Assembly: GCA_037952775.1 (NCBI GenBank)
Contig: JBANAY010000003.1
Span: 30,566,001 to 30,630,000 of the forward strand
Length of the DNA: 64,000 nt
Origin: Clonostachys chloroleuca
Taxonomy: Eukaryota > Ascomycota > Sordariomycetes > Hypocreales > Bionectriaceae
Direction: 5' to 3'
Below the pieces are notes generated by a model that did no database searches, was not told the DNA's origin, and saw only the letters and a list, made by a program, of their open reading frames with translations. Each line of letters opens with the position of its first letter. Within the stretch, counting starts at the first letter, position 1. Below, one piece after another: positions 31,027-42,688 of the stretch. Made by a program: the position numbers and the translations under genes.

Positions 31027-33217
31027 TCATCCTTCAAAGCTAAATTGCGAGTCAGTCCAAGGAAAAGCGTTGCTATCCGCAGTCCCCCAGGCGTACTCTC
31101 CCAGTCCATTCTCCAGAAGCTCCATGAACTCGTCTGTGAGTTCTGGCCATACCTGATGCTCCGCTTGTAATTGATCCACGCCGTGTTGCTGGCCCATGTC
31201 TGGCGCCGAGGCCGACAGCATATCCAGGATTTCTAAATTGGAAGCATGATCCGAGTTTAGTTGGAAACTCGGGTCGTGGCTAGGGATATCCGAGGTCTGG
31301 AGTTCCGGCACAGTATTTTGAGGCTCGGGACGGCCAAAGATCGGGGCGGGTGGTAACTCGAGCTGTTGTGTCGACGTCCCGGCACCCGAGGAAAAGTGGC
31401 GAAGGAAATTGTTTGTAAGCATCTCGAAGACGATGGAGAAGCGCCCGGCATCGGGCATCTGGTTTCTGAAATCCTGCAGAGTCTTGCAACAGAGGCGCAA
31501 CGTGGACTCCAAGCTGGCTATGGACGAGCCTGAGTGGCCGTCCTGTCTCTGAGCACGCATGGAAATCCAATAAAAGACAGATAGTCCCGCGGTAAATATA
31601 ATTTGGAAGTAGGTTCGCGTCCATGATATCCAGTTATTATGGGCCATTTTGTCGTAGAGCTCTATGGTCGCAGTCGCGCAGTCAAGGGACATTGTGAGCA
31701 GGTCGAGCGGTGGCTGTCCGTTCCTTTTGGGCGCGATATACATGGCCGACCTCACCAGGAGGAGTTTGTCCTTTGCGAGCAGGAAATCATACCATTCTGG
31801 CCTCTGGTAGAGGGAAGTGGGGTGAGAGAAGACGGGAGCCTGGCTTCGCCAGGTTTCCAGCTCGTTGAGGAATTTATAGAGCCGGACGTAGACGTCGCCC
31901 GACGAGAGGTTTTGAGAGGGAGTAGTGTCGCCACTGGCACTGCCAACCCCTCTTCCATTATAGAAATCGGAGTAGATCCTCGAAGTGATCCGACGTAGCT
32001 GAATGACGCAGATGAACACGGAGAGTTCAGTTGGGGCAGTAGGGGGAGGGGCGGCAAGATCCGACAAGCGCGTTTTATCCACAGCCTCCTCGATGGCGGC
32101 ATCAGAGGCGTTGACAGGCAGGTCGATTGCTATGTCTCGATCAGAGATGGCAAAGGGCCGGCCAAGAACACTCGAACTATAGCGGTCAAGGATATAGCAG
32201 TCCCAAAATATACGGCTGCGATACTGCTCATCTAATGGGCTCATCGGCCACTGCGGAGGTAGGTGCATGTTATGTTCAATGCATTGGCGCATGCAGAACC
32301 TGGAGAGGTCCCAAATAGATGTACCTGTAGGGCGTTAGTTAGAATTGGAACATTACTTGTTAAAGGAAGCTCATACCAATGTGGTGATACATGCCGAACC
32401 TAGCGATGAGCAGCAAGTTCTGAATGGCATCCATGCTCCCAATCAAGGGAACGCCGCCCAGATAGCCCTGTGCAGCCAGGAAGTAGCCAAAGGGGTGGTC
32501 CTCACATGCGCCAGTTCGAAATCTAGGGACAGCACTAAGAGCAAATATCATAAAGAGGCGGAAATAGTCCTGCGATGAAGCAGATTGGTTCACTTCAGGA
32601 TGGTAGACTCTATTGAAGGTTTCCATTACGTCTCTCCGCATCAGAAAGGTGTGATTTCTGTGAAACCTGTCAAAGCTGTTTGTTCACGGTTTAGTATAGA
32701 CTCATAATGCTTTGAACGGTGCGAGGACTCACTATGTATCCAGGAGCCCCAAGGCCTCGTCGACTAAAGGCTGCTTGTTGGGTTTCACGGCCAGCTCCGG
32801 CACTTGGGGCCGTTCTGCCAGCTGCCTGAGAAGCTGAGGTTCGCAAGAGCGCCATCTGCTGTCGGACAGGATGAATCGCAGGAGATTGTGACCACTCGCG
32901 TCGCCGACAAAGGCGCTCGAGTCCGACGGCGATGCAGTCGAGGGTGTAGGGCCGTCGACCACAGCGCGATCACCAGCTGCGGCCTGAACTGGGGGTGCGC
33001 CACTAGCTCTCTGACGCAACTCCTTCTCCCTCTGCTCCAGCTGACTGATCTCGTCTCTCGAGTACTGAATCGACGTGACGGGATCAACAATGATACACGT
33101 CTTAGCAGCCTTCGAGCAGCCACCGCATTTGGGGGCAGCCCTGTCACAGCGAACCTTGCGCAGTTTGCATCGCTGGCAGGCTGGAGGGACTCTGGCAGGG
33201 GACTCTGCAGCAGGCAT
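31027..33217 (-). CDS. Zn2Cys6 transcription factor
   Basis: 693 aa from three exons (33217..32733, 32675..32377, 32324..31027; introns 57 and 52 nt), in frame. The zinc cluster PPACQRCKLRKVRCDRAAPKC, then GGCSKAAKTC, lies at residues 13-40, followed by a glutamate/arginine-rich linker (ISQLEQREKELRQRA) that may form a coiled coil. Splicing joins LLDTYF to DRFHRNHTFLMRRDVM, and HIGTSIWDLSRFCMRQ, entering the fungal-specific domain with FWDCYILDRYSSSVLGRPF. The start MPAAESPA (33217) is preferred over an upstream in-frame ATG at 33505, because the extension is not protein-like and crosses an inverted-repeat element. Convergent with the dehydrogenase. It may be a second regulator of cluster 2, but its own promoter shows no CGG-N7-CCG site that I could see. 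Confidence 0.9.
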
Positions 33218-34829
33218 TTTCGAATTGCCAATTGAGCGATACCATGGCAAGCAGAAGAGTCCTTGGTGTATGCCCGCGTAGTTGAAGGCTGAAATCAGGG
33301 ATGGGTTGGGGAAATGCGGAGGCCAATGGGGAGGATTTTGTTTTCGGGGAAGTGCCCAGTTTTTAGGCCAGTTCAGCCCAGTAAGAATCAATGCAAAGCT
33401 GGGGCATTGCTGGGGCCAGTGGGTGACATTGAAATTGAGACACCCACTGGAAGAGTGGTTGTAAACAAAATAGTTTCTACGATGAACAGAGGAATTCAGT
33501 AGCATTCAATGAAGTAAAGTAATGACATAGGTCTTGTTATTTCATAGAAACATTATATTGGCACTTAGTTATCTGATAATACCGGTCGCACTCGAACATA
33601 AGCAGCTCAATATTTGAGTGTCTCAATTTCAATGTCACCCATTTGTGGAGCCACCTGGCTGAACGTGAGATTTGTACCTGATTAGCGTTCAGCGTGAGCG
33701 GAAGACGTGTTTACCTCTTCAAAAGGTCTTTTAGAAATAGTTCTTAGGGTTAATGATTCCATGAATATGGCTGATATCTGCTCAATCAATTCATTAAATT
33801 ACCGAGAATCTAGGAGCACTGGAGAGATAATTCCTAAGAAGGGCCCCTTGATTACTCGCCCAAATTACTGACTAATCAAGTCTTCATCACGCCTACCCTA
33901 CACACATCTAGTCTCGTTGGAATAGCTCGGTTTCTCCATTTCCTCCTCAGCAGAGTGTCATCTTATGAATAAGATAAAACTTGTTTTAAATGTCTAAATT
34001 AATTATTCCAACACGAGCATAGCTAGTACTCAGATCCGTCAGAATGTCCAAGTGTGCAGCATAAGTACTCCGGCCACTAATTTCAAATAGGAGATGCAGT
34101 AACCTCGAGCACTTTTCTCTACCACGGTCCACGGTCATAGATACAGAAGAGAGACAATAGTCTTATGTTCAAGATTTCTTATCCCTCAAAGTTGTTCACA
34201 TATGTATATATTCATTCTACATTTTCCCCCAGATGAGGCGTCTGGAACATGATTCCTGTTTGGGCAATCAGAAATCATTGGTGTTTTATAGGGCTGCGCC
34301 ACCATGCCAGTGTGGAGAGCCACAAGCACCAGACACTCTGATCCACTTGGGCTGGTGGCCTCGATGTGATTAGCTGCTATTTCTCTGTCAACCAATCATC
34401 AGACGCGTCAGGCAAAATAAAACCCCACTCTAGATGCCACTAGGATCTGAACCCAGCGCCCGGCCACAGGCTCCGTCTTAGGGTTGGTGGGAGATACGAA
34501 GCCTGTGATTGGGCTGCTCGCAACGGGTCGACCAATGAGCGGCTGCGGTGCCAGATCTCGCTGTTGCCGAGATGTACCGAACCCGCTGTAACTCACTGGG
34601 CTGAACGATCAGCGCACTGCCCAGTGACGTAGGAGAGTTCAACTGTGATCTATACCCTTATCCCTCGAGCTTCCTGCCCCTCGCACTATATAAAGATTGT
34701 CCTGTCGCATAATTTTATTCAGGATATACCACATATATTACAAGACACAAAAGAGGCACTTTCAAACAAACATTCCCACATACATTGAACCAAGACCTCA
34801 TCTCATACATTCAAGTGACTCCTCCAACC
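33218..34829. other. Intergenic region with a MITE-like element
   Basis: A 1.6-kb divergent gap between the regulator and the unknown gene at 34830. It includes the small inverted-repeat element at 33420..33641. A TATA-like TATATAAAG at 34687 precedes the gene. Other frames are short. Confidence 0.5.
33420..33641. mobile_element. MITE-like element with 26-bp terminal inverted repeats
   Basis: The left end TGGGTGACATTGAAATTGAG followed by ACACCC (33420..33445) and the reverse complement of the right end (33641..33616) differ at one base in 26. The 222-bp length and absence of a coding region fit a miniature inverted-repeat element. No target-site duplication is obvious. It lies about 200 bp upstream of the regulator ATG at 33217. 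A diverged relative occurs near 3102. Confidence 0.6.
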
Positions 34830-35708
34830 ATGTCGTTCTTCACCACCCCATCCAGCGACAGAAAGGAAGACCCGTCTTCCAACCTCACGATTGACCAGGA
34901 TATGGGCCGATTGTCCACTTCATCAAGAGAATCTGACATCCCGCCCGCCTACAACGATGCTGTTGGCGGCTCGTCACCATATGGCTTCGCCACCACAGGC
35001 CAGCTCCAGATCCAAGCCGTTGGCTTTGACTACAACTCAGCCCTTATCGGATCTAAGATGGAGACAATTTCGGTCGACAGAGTAGAGACCGGCCAGCCAG
35101 AGTACACATCCATCCGACTCAAGCGAAGCTCAAACTCTTGCGCTCTCGTTAGCGCTTCAGACCGAACCCAGACTCCTTTGATTTCAACCATCTATCGATG
35201 GGGCCCGGGCAGGCATCCTAGAATGCGCATCTTCCCCGCCAATACGTCTGTGTCTGTCGAGGATGCCATCAACGCGGATAAGGTAGAGTGCGAGCTGATT
35301 GATGTCAAGAGTCGCTCCATGCTCTCTCGCGCACAGAAGTTCGACACGTCTTTCGGCGCCTTCGAGTGGCGGTACGGCAGCCGTGGCGAGCGCAAAGAGG
35401 ACTACGACGCATCCTCGCTCTTGATCCTCGAGAGGACTGACTCCGTCGAGTCGGGGGCCGGTGCCAAAGTCGGGAAGAGGGGCGTTCGTGTCGCTCAGCT
35501 GGTGCGCAGTGACGAGTTCCGCACTCCCGGCACGACCCGGTATATGGGCGGCAATGGCGGCAGGCTGATGATGGATTTGAGCCTGTGGACGGAAGACAAG
35601 AAGGCCACCGCCAAGGATGTCGAGGCGTTTGTCGTGGCGAGTTGTATTTGTATGCTGAAGCGGGAGGCGGATCGGTTCCGAGACAACACCATTGCGGCTG
35701 TGGTATGA
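34830..35708 (+). CDS. Unknown fungal protein with a PPAY motif
   Basis: 292 aa, intronless. I do not recognise the family. The first 45 residues are Ser/Asp-rich and contain ESDIPPAYNDAV: PPxY is a WW-domain ligand as in Rsp5 adaptors, so this could be a partner of the ubiquitin machinery (inference). The rest is mixed alpha/beta: VETGQPEYTSIRLKRSS, IYRWGPGRHPRMRIFP, FEWRYGSRGERKEDYDASSLLILER, then MMDLSLWTEDKKATAKDVEAFVVASCICMLKRE. Strand-rich segments around a central basic patch recall lipid-scramblase/tubby-like folds, but this is only an impression. The start is the ATG at 34830 (MSFFTTPSS). An in-frame ATG at 34785 would add 15 residues. The promoter has a TATA box at about 34687. No membrane segment or signal peptide. 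Confidence 0.75.
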   Translation: MSFFTTPSSDRKEDPSSNLTIDQDMGRLSTSSRESDIPPAYNDAVGGSSPYGFATTGQLQIQAVGFDYNSALIGSKMETISVDRVETGQPEYTSIRLKRSSNSCALVSASDRTQTPLISTIYRWGPGRHPRMRIFPANTSVSVEDAINADKVECELIDVKSRSMLSRAQKFDTSFGAFEWRYGSRGERKEDYDASSLLILERTDSVESGAGAKVGKRGVRVAQLVRSDEFRTPGTTRYMGGNGGRLMMDLSLWTEDKKATAKDVEAFVVASCICMLKREADRFRDNTIAAVV

Positions 35709-36080
35709 TTTCCTCGCTCACTGATAGAAGTTGACGATTGTTTTCCGTTTATTAGTGTATTTGGTATTATGGCATGTTCGGTCATTTCGCCATAGCGATT
35801 TTATATCACATCATGTATCTCAAATATGTATCAAACGCTGACAATGTTCTCTTCTCCGACAAAGTGAAAGAGAACAACTCACTCACGCTTGTCCGTCTTT
35901 ATCCAGATATTTGTGGCGCAAATACGAGCATGATAGCTGCCATGGAGTGTCATGTCTACTTGCGTATTCTTATTCAAATTTGTCAACTAATGAGTCTATC
36001 TGTAAATGAGGAAGAAAATGCCATGGATGTGGCAAAGAGAATAGCCAAACGCGCGGCAGCTTTCTATAGGTTGCACCTTT
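35709..36080. other. Convergent intergenic spacer
   Basis: 372 bp between two convergent 3' ends. Nothing recognised. Confidence 0.5.
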
Positions 36081-38898
36081 CTATTCCATTTGTATGGTCG
36101 CGACTTGATCTTCGCGCTGTTGCTCCGTAGTGTACTGCTCCTCGTAGTCATGAATCAGCGTCGTGATAACATCAAACCCAGTGCTCCAAGCCGCCTCCCG
36201 CGGTGTAGGATTCCAGGGCCGCGCCTTGGAATCCGTGTACATCTTCTGTCTCATATCGAGTGTGGGATCGCTCAACAGCTCCCGCACTACGGCTTCGTGC
36301 CCCCCTGGACCGCAAGATGGAGCGGCCTTGCGTATGAGCCAGAAGGTATCTCGGGCGACACCTGGGCATTTTTTTGTAACAGGAGTCTTACGGTTTCAAC
36401 ACGACCGGTATTTACGGCAACAGCCAGCGGTGCCCATCCTCGGATATCTTGCATGTTGATACCCGGTTCCGCAGTGTTGAGAAGTGCCTGTACAACGGCG
36501 ACGTGACGGTAGTGGCACGCCCACCACAGCGCAGTCCTCCCTTGCAGGTCCGGTATAGCTGGTTTGACTCGCTCGTCGTTCAGTAGTCTCTGCACTGCCG
36601 AGAGATTGCCCCTCTTAGCAGCGATCAATAGCGGTGTTTCACTCCCAGTATATCCCTTCCGGAACTTGTATCCAACGGACCCTATCCACTCACCAATCGC
36701 TTCAGGATACTCGACCCTGTACCCCTCTATTTTCGTTGATTGATAGTTTGGATCAACTCTTGGGTCGCGGAGTAGTAGATCCATCATTTCCATGTCGTCT
36801 TCATTGGCGGCGATTGACAACGCGGAGCCGCTCCACCCGGCATTCACGTCGATTTGTGGCATAGAAAGCAGAAACTCAACAGTCTCCCGAGCAGCAGACA
36901 ATACCGCGCGGCGTAAAGGAGCACCAGGCTCACAGTCATCTTGAGTGGTACAGTTGGGGTCCAGTTCCCCGGATGCGATGAGCCTCCTAACCTCCTCGGT
37001 GTCTCCACGAGCAACTGCATCGTACCAATGATCCACCGTGATGTCATTGCTCAGCAGGAGATCAGCTCCGGGTCGTTGTTTGATCATGTTCACAACTCCA
37101 AAATCATAGTGATAGTGATAGACGAAGTCAGATGTTGGGATTTTGATATCCAGCCTGAGCCTGGGGTGGCGCAGGAACGATCTGAGTAGTGGCGTGTAAT
37201 CATCGCATTGATGAAGAAGGGTCCGCCGAAGGGGCGACATCTTCTCAAAAGGAATATTGGGGTCTGTGAGTTTGTGGTTTAGTAGAGCTTGCATGATAGA
37301 CTCGTTGTTTCGATCACAGGCTGTGTAAAGTGGTGTTGCGTCGGTCTCAGGATCCATCCTATGATTTGGATCTACATCCACCCGCTGGAGTAGTGATCTG
37401 ACTGCTGATTCCCGGTTTGCAGCACATGCTGCCCGTAATATCGACCAATGTGACTTCAGTGCTGTATTTGGACTGAGATTGTAGCGATCAAGTAACAGGT
37501 TCAAAATCCCTCCATGATCACCGAGAATAGCCCGCCGTATGGGACAGAGCTTTCCAGTGCCGAGCAATGGTTCCTTCTCATGGAAAGCAAAGGGCTGAAC
37601 ATCGTCTCTGTTAATGAGAACGCGCACGATGTGCTCATGCCCCTGCTGAATAGCTACCAGGAGCGGGCTCACACCCGTGTCGCGGCTCTTTGCATTTGGG
37701 TCGACACAGTTGAAACTGAGAATAAGTTGCAACATATCCGCCCACCCAAGTTCTGCAGCTTTGCGAAGTGAATGTTCATATGGACCTTTGACGTGTGTGC
37801 TCAATGATACGCCACTTTGTCTTAAGAGGAAATTGGATGTCTCTCTTTGGCGATTATCTATGGCGACGCTGAGTGGAAATTTGCAAGTTTGTCGGTATCG
37901 AAAGCAGAAGTTGATATCGGTGGACGGATGCGACAGAAATCCTTTGACAATGCTTAGGTGACCACCTTTGCAAGCTGCCATGAATGATTTGTTCACATGG
38001 TGAGGACTGTCGCCCAATTCAGTGCTAAGGAGATATTGGACAATATCGTGATGGCCCTGTTTAGCTGCGGCTTCCAAAATCGATCCGGCGTTACCGACGA
38101 CATGGACGTTAGCGCCATGCTCTACCAGCAGCTGAGCAATCTTACCATGCCCATGATATGCCGAAAGATAGAGTGGATACCCGAAGAGCTCGTGGTAGCT
38201 ATTCACATCTGTGCCATTGACAAGGAGCCATCGGACAGCCAATATGTTGCCCTGGCAGGCGGCAAGGTGCAACGCGCCGTACGTCTGTATTGCTCGGAAT
38301 GCACTGCCTTTCAAGATCATTGTCTCATCCTGAAGACAGGTATAAGCGATTCGCAAAGCTGTAGGTAGATATTGATCCTCTTCTGGACAACGAATGACAT
38401 CTCGGAGTATCCAACGATGGCCACGATGCGCTATTAACGCATCACATGCTGCGTGCAAGTATTCTCCTTGCAAGTTTGAGTGGCCCGCATTCCAGGCGAT
38501 TTGTGAGGCCATAAAAGCTGAGCAATCTTGTAAAAAAGAGAATACTTCATGCAAGTTTATTGTCTCATTCTGAGCAAGTGTGGTGAGCAGCCACCTGACA
38601 GTGGACTCTTTGAGGTAGGCGGATCTGTGCACAAAAAGATCTATTTCTATTTCCTGAAGAGCTCTGTGCGAGATAAAAGCGTTCAATGATCCTGATATTG
38701 TGAGCAACAGTGAGTAGGAAATCGCGAACTCCGTGAGAACTTACGAGATATTCGACGCAGCTCAAGATACTGGATCCACCGAGCGCGATAGAGAGCACGC
38801 CCAGGTCTGTGCAGTGCCTCGGCCCTTAGCTGGCTGCTGGGGAGCAGCGGATGGAATATTTGATCAAGAAGCTCGAATGGTAGGTTTTTGAGCGACAT
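36081..38898 (-). CDS. F-box-like/ankyrin-repeat protein with a frameshift near the 3' end
   Basis: Two exons (38898..38745 and from 38691; intron 38692..38744). The N-terminus MSLKNLPFELLDQIFHPLL resembles an F-box. At least twelve ankyrin repeats follow through most of the protein (for example GALHLAACQGNILAVRWLLVN, TPLYTACDRNNESIMQALL, GRTALWWACHYRHVAVVQALL). Such proteins are candidate substrate receptors of SCF ubiquitin ligases. As written, the frame ends after 852 aa at 36287 (HLAVQGGTKP, stop). One base earlier or later in the six-G run (plus-strand C's 36300..36305) the frame would continue as HEAVVRELLSDPTLDMRQK to a stop at 36081, finishing the last repeat. Either a homopolymer length change, real or from sequencing, truncates it, or the natural protein simply ends early. 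The start is the ATG right before the F-box. Confidence 0.85.
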
Positions 38899-39171
38899 AT
38901 TGGCGAGCTGAATGTTTGACTGCTGCCGATTGAAAGGATCAGCCAGCAAAGATGTACAAATTAGCTCGTGAGTCAGACAAATGAACATCGAAGTCACCTG
39001 ACATAACGGCCTCCACTCTCCCCTCACCAATCCAACCAAGGACGCTGAATTCGCTGATGGAATATGCACTCCAATAGAAATCTTTCTCAGAAATGCTGTT
39101 GTGGTAACTGACACGGGGGCAAGGCCAGTGCTGGTGGAATTAATTATTCTGCGAAGTTAACTTCTGCATGG

Positions 39172-39189
39172 CTGTAGCCTTGGGCTAGC
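39172..39189. repeat. 18-bp dispersed repeat, copy 1
   Basis: CTGTAGCCTTGGGCTAGC, identical to 43992..44009. It contains a small hairpin (TAGCC-TTG-GGCTA), and the sequence before it is loosely similar in both places (GAAGTTAA / GAAGGTTAA). Possibly the end of an old element. Confidence 0.45.
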
Positions 39190-39839
39190 AGAGTATATGT
39201 TGCCTTTTCATATCCGTTCTGTTAAAATTTTGTTGAGATTTAAAGGAGAGAGGATCAAGCAGAGAGTAAATTACTTGAATATAATTAAAGTAAGGAGGTA
39301 ATTTAGGTCTGGTATACTCCATATACTTACAAGTTATCTACTACCCGGAGTAGAGAATCACGATATTTCCATACTTTACTCTCTTGGTTGTTACCCTTAG
39401 ACATTCCCCAGCTCATTTTACTACCTCTTATTTTATAAATTGCTGCTATCTTTTCATAAGAAAATACCCCAACTACATTTATTCCTGACTTTCAGCTGTC
39501 CCAATCGCGATTGATGATTTGATGAGCCTCAGTAGGGTTTCATTTCAGACTCACGAAGAAAAATTGATTATTGAGGGTCAAGAATAATTGCCAAACGGAC
39601 AACATAAAATTTTTTTTGATTGATTCGCCTTGTCTACCCTGTTCAGCGAGTGTTCCCGTCAGATAGTCCTATTGACGTGGCAGATTCTTGATATCCCTCA
39701 TAAAAAGTTCCCTTCTGATATGTGCTACGGCCGATCAAAGGGTTTCGTGTTCTTTGGCTACCAAGTAAGACTGGCCGCGATCTTGTTCCACAGGTACCAT
39801 GATTTTGTGCCCATAAAGTGTCTAGCCAACATGTGAAAA

Positions 39840-40350
39840 TATTCAACTCAATCGATAGTACCAGAGACCCCGTTCCCTCTACTTGTATATCTCCCCGTGA
39901 AAATATGTCAAGGGCCTGATAAGTAGCCGTAGTGGTCAAGTAAATAGAGCTCTTTAATCAGCCTAGCGACATACAGGAATGCCAACAATAGAACCCAAGT
40001 TGACGTCAGCAGCTGAGATTTGGAAACAACGTTGAGTTTTAAAAGGCTCGTCACGGCCACGGGGATCAACCTGCCTAGATTGCAAAGACCATAAAATATC
40101 AATAGGACTTCTATTGCTAAGATACCAAGCAAGCATGAGGCGCAACGAAAATGAGTCAATTAGATTGCATATCGTCATCTTGCAAGACTGGCTAGACACG
40201 GCTACGAGTCACATAGACTTTCCATCAGTCCCACACCATGAGCTTACGTCGGGGGATTATATTGGCCAAGATGACCAACTGGCTGTTCTTGATGTACCAA
40301 GTGGCTGACCAGAAAGTCTGCGCCAGTCTTGGAGATATAAACAAATCTAC
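39840..40350 (-). pseudogene. Possible remnant of a multi-membrane-segment protein gene
   Basis: On the minus strand, two separate open pieces are strongly hydrophobic: LAQTFWSATWYIKNSQLVIL (about 40340..40270) followed by a GTAAGC donor-like site, and 40159..39908 with LGILAIEVLLIFYGLCNLGRL and LLAFLYVARLIKELYLLDHYG. A third piece (FHMLARHFMG) lies after a stop. This could be a spliced membrane protein or its fossil. I could not build a continuous model. Family unknown. Confidence 0.25.
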
Positions 40351-41665
40351 ATCCGAATCAATGAACTACGCTGATGACCCACGAGAATCTGCCACGAGTC
40401 TTCATGACCTGTTAGCGATATCAACTCTCTGGTGCTAGAAACGAAGAGAGTAGGAATGCAGCGATGATTTTTTGTCGCCATTGGGGTAAGAATCAAGGTC
40501 GTTTGTAGCAAAGAAATTGGCACGCGCCTAGAGACATCGAACCTAATACAGGCGTACGATGATGATACGTAAGAGTTTGAGTAGAAAGTTTAATAGCAAT
40601 GAAAGCTGCCAGGGCCCAACAACCCAACACAAGAAACATAAAAGATTAGATTATAGCCTTTTCTCGCCCGCCTAAGATGTAGTCATACGACAGGAGAATT
40701 CTTTGAACCGAACCTTCATCCTAATAACTCACTTGCTGTCAGGACAGCCCCTCGTCGAATAACTATTAAAGCTGCCTTCTTTCACCTGGGTTCCTTCGTC
40801 TCGCATCGTCTTCTGGTGCCCAAGGCTAGATCACTACAGTTATCTGCAGTAATCCAAAAGAACAAGTAGGACAGTACGACACAAAGAGAGGAAGGGGTCA
40901 GAGGAACGAGCATTAATGGGAATGCTTTTAAGATTTGAAAACACAGTGGAAGAGGCGTACGATGATAAAGCATAAAGTAAGCTTCCACTGTGGTACATTC
41001 AGCTACTCTCTACACAATGGAACCTTGAAACTTGTTTTGGGTGTGGGTACAATTTCATGGATTTCCTCATAGCTAGGCAAAAAGGTTGAAGTTTAACGTG
41101 TTACAATACGGGGCATAGTGTCATAGTGTTGAATTCTCTTGGTTCTCAGGTATTTCCTTTTCTTTTTCTATCGGCGACGGCGTAACTGCAAGCCTCTCTC
41201 TCCCTCCAAACTCATGGATTTTCTATCCGCAGGAAGACCAGGCCTCATCATGGCTTCCCAGGCTTGTCTTCATCTTTCAATGGTGCCAATCTTGCCTCCT
41301 CACGGCCCCTCGTGACGTCCACGGAGCTTTTCTAAGAGTACCACTTGTAGTCACGGGCTTTTAGCTAAATCAGCCGCTTACATCACTAGGTTCAGAAGCC
41401 GGGCGCAGGATCCTTCAATCTGAAAAAGACTAATCGCCATTGGCCACACTAAATAATAGTGTAAACCAGAGTTCAATCCACAAAACAGAGGACCGCAGTT
41501 CATGAGGCTTACTGTGCAAGTAAAAGATATAAATGTCCTTCTTGCCTCGCTTTGCAGAGAAAAAGGAGGGAAAAAACCTCCTTCGCCGTCACTCCTTATC
41601 CATAAATCTATTCCCAGTCTGTTTGACAGCCTACACGAACCCTAACACTATATACATTCATTATT

Positions 41666-42688
41666 ATGGCTACCTTTCATTACTTCTCAGCACTACCGTG
41701 TGAGCTGAGGCTTCAAATATGGGAGCTATCCGTTCGCCCAACACAACCTAATATGGTCGGAATTCACTACGTCTCCATGACAGAGCGGCCCAAAGAAGAC
41801 AATAAAGCTGTTAATGCTGTTCCGCGCATCGGTTACGGTGACGCTAGAAATCGTTCGGCCTATATGTGGGACGCCGGACTCTGGGCTACTTGCCGCGAGT
41901 CTCGCAAGGTAGCGATGAAAGCGTTCAAAATGGGTTCTTGGGAGGCGAGGATACGACAAATAGAATCCATGAAGAAACGGGGCGAATGGGTATGGGGCGA
42001 ATTCGTGGGGGGCGTCTGGATGCCCGATCCAAAGGGGGAAGACCGATGACTCCCGCTTCTACAAAGAGTTACACCACGCCAAACAGGCTCGACGACTACG
42101 AATGGGCCCTTTGACTTGATGGTCATGCTATTTCAAGACATATGCTGTGTCGACATCAACATTCTTTCAATGGAGGGGTCGCGCGAGAAGATGCAGGAAT
42201 TTTCAACTGCATTTCTCATTGGGACTTTCCCGTTCACTGACGAATTCCTCCCCCATGAATCCAAGCCCGTTGTTTTTGAATTTGGCCCAAGTTGGAATAT
42301 TGACTTTCCAACATCTTTGTGGATTCTCTTGGATGAGTTTAGTCCAAGAGGACTCATAGCTAACCTGATATGCGAGCTCATATGCCATGATGAGCAGTTT
42401 CCATATATATGGTTACTAGACCGTTGTAACCGCCAAGATCAGACGTTACTTGGATCATCCTCCCGCAATTTATCCCAGCAGGTGTTTCATGATTGCGACC
42501 ACGAGTACATTGATATTGGGCTGGATTATAAAACCAAAGGTGGCTACTGCGAAACAGCCACTTATTTTATAGACTTGTTAGCAACCGCTTTAGATGGGAA
42601 AGAGGAAGTGTTCCTCTGTGAAGTTGACCGGGCTGTGTATCGTGGGTATGACACAACGGACTACATTGGCGTTCTTGGTTATAGGTAA
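41666..42688 (+). pseudogene. 2EXR-domain protein gene, frame disrupted twice
   Basis: The start FHYFSALPCELRLQIWELSV is the typical 2EXR motif (F-x2-F-x-LP-x-ELR-x2-IW) of a large fungal family of unknown role. CRESRKVA (about residue 77) is the second conserved block. The first frame ends at 42049. A middle piece in another frame (DSRFYKELHHAKQARRLRMG, about 42047..42105) and a third frame from about 42107 (FDLMVMLFQDICCVDIN to a stop at 42688) continue the protein. The shifts fall at a GGGGG run (42029..42033) and at GGGCCC (about 42104). Length with all pieces, about 340 aa, would be normal. An unrecognised intron might explain part of it, but two shifts make a pseudogene likelier. Confidence 0.6.

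Larger units (their letters stand above)
38899..41665. other. Long gene-poor stretch with remnants
   Basis: 2.8 kb. Contains an 18-bp repeat shared with 43992 (see 39172) and a possible membrane-protein remnant at 39840..40350. Otherwise AT-rich with short frames. 40450..41660 shows nothing I can support. Confidence 0.45.

Noticed and set aside
23737..33217. Secondary-metabolite biosynthetic cluster
   Set aside because: No PKS, NRPS, terpene synthase, DMATS or P450 gene is present; the enzymes are catabolic in type.
34436..34460. tRNA-like T-arm (GGTTCAGATCC on the minus strand) followed by a T-rich run
   Set aside because: The T stem forms, but no matching acceptor strand, D-arm or anticodon arm could be placed upstream. 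At most a chance B-box or a decayed tRNA-derived element.
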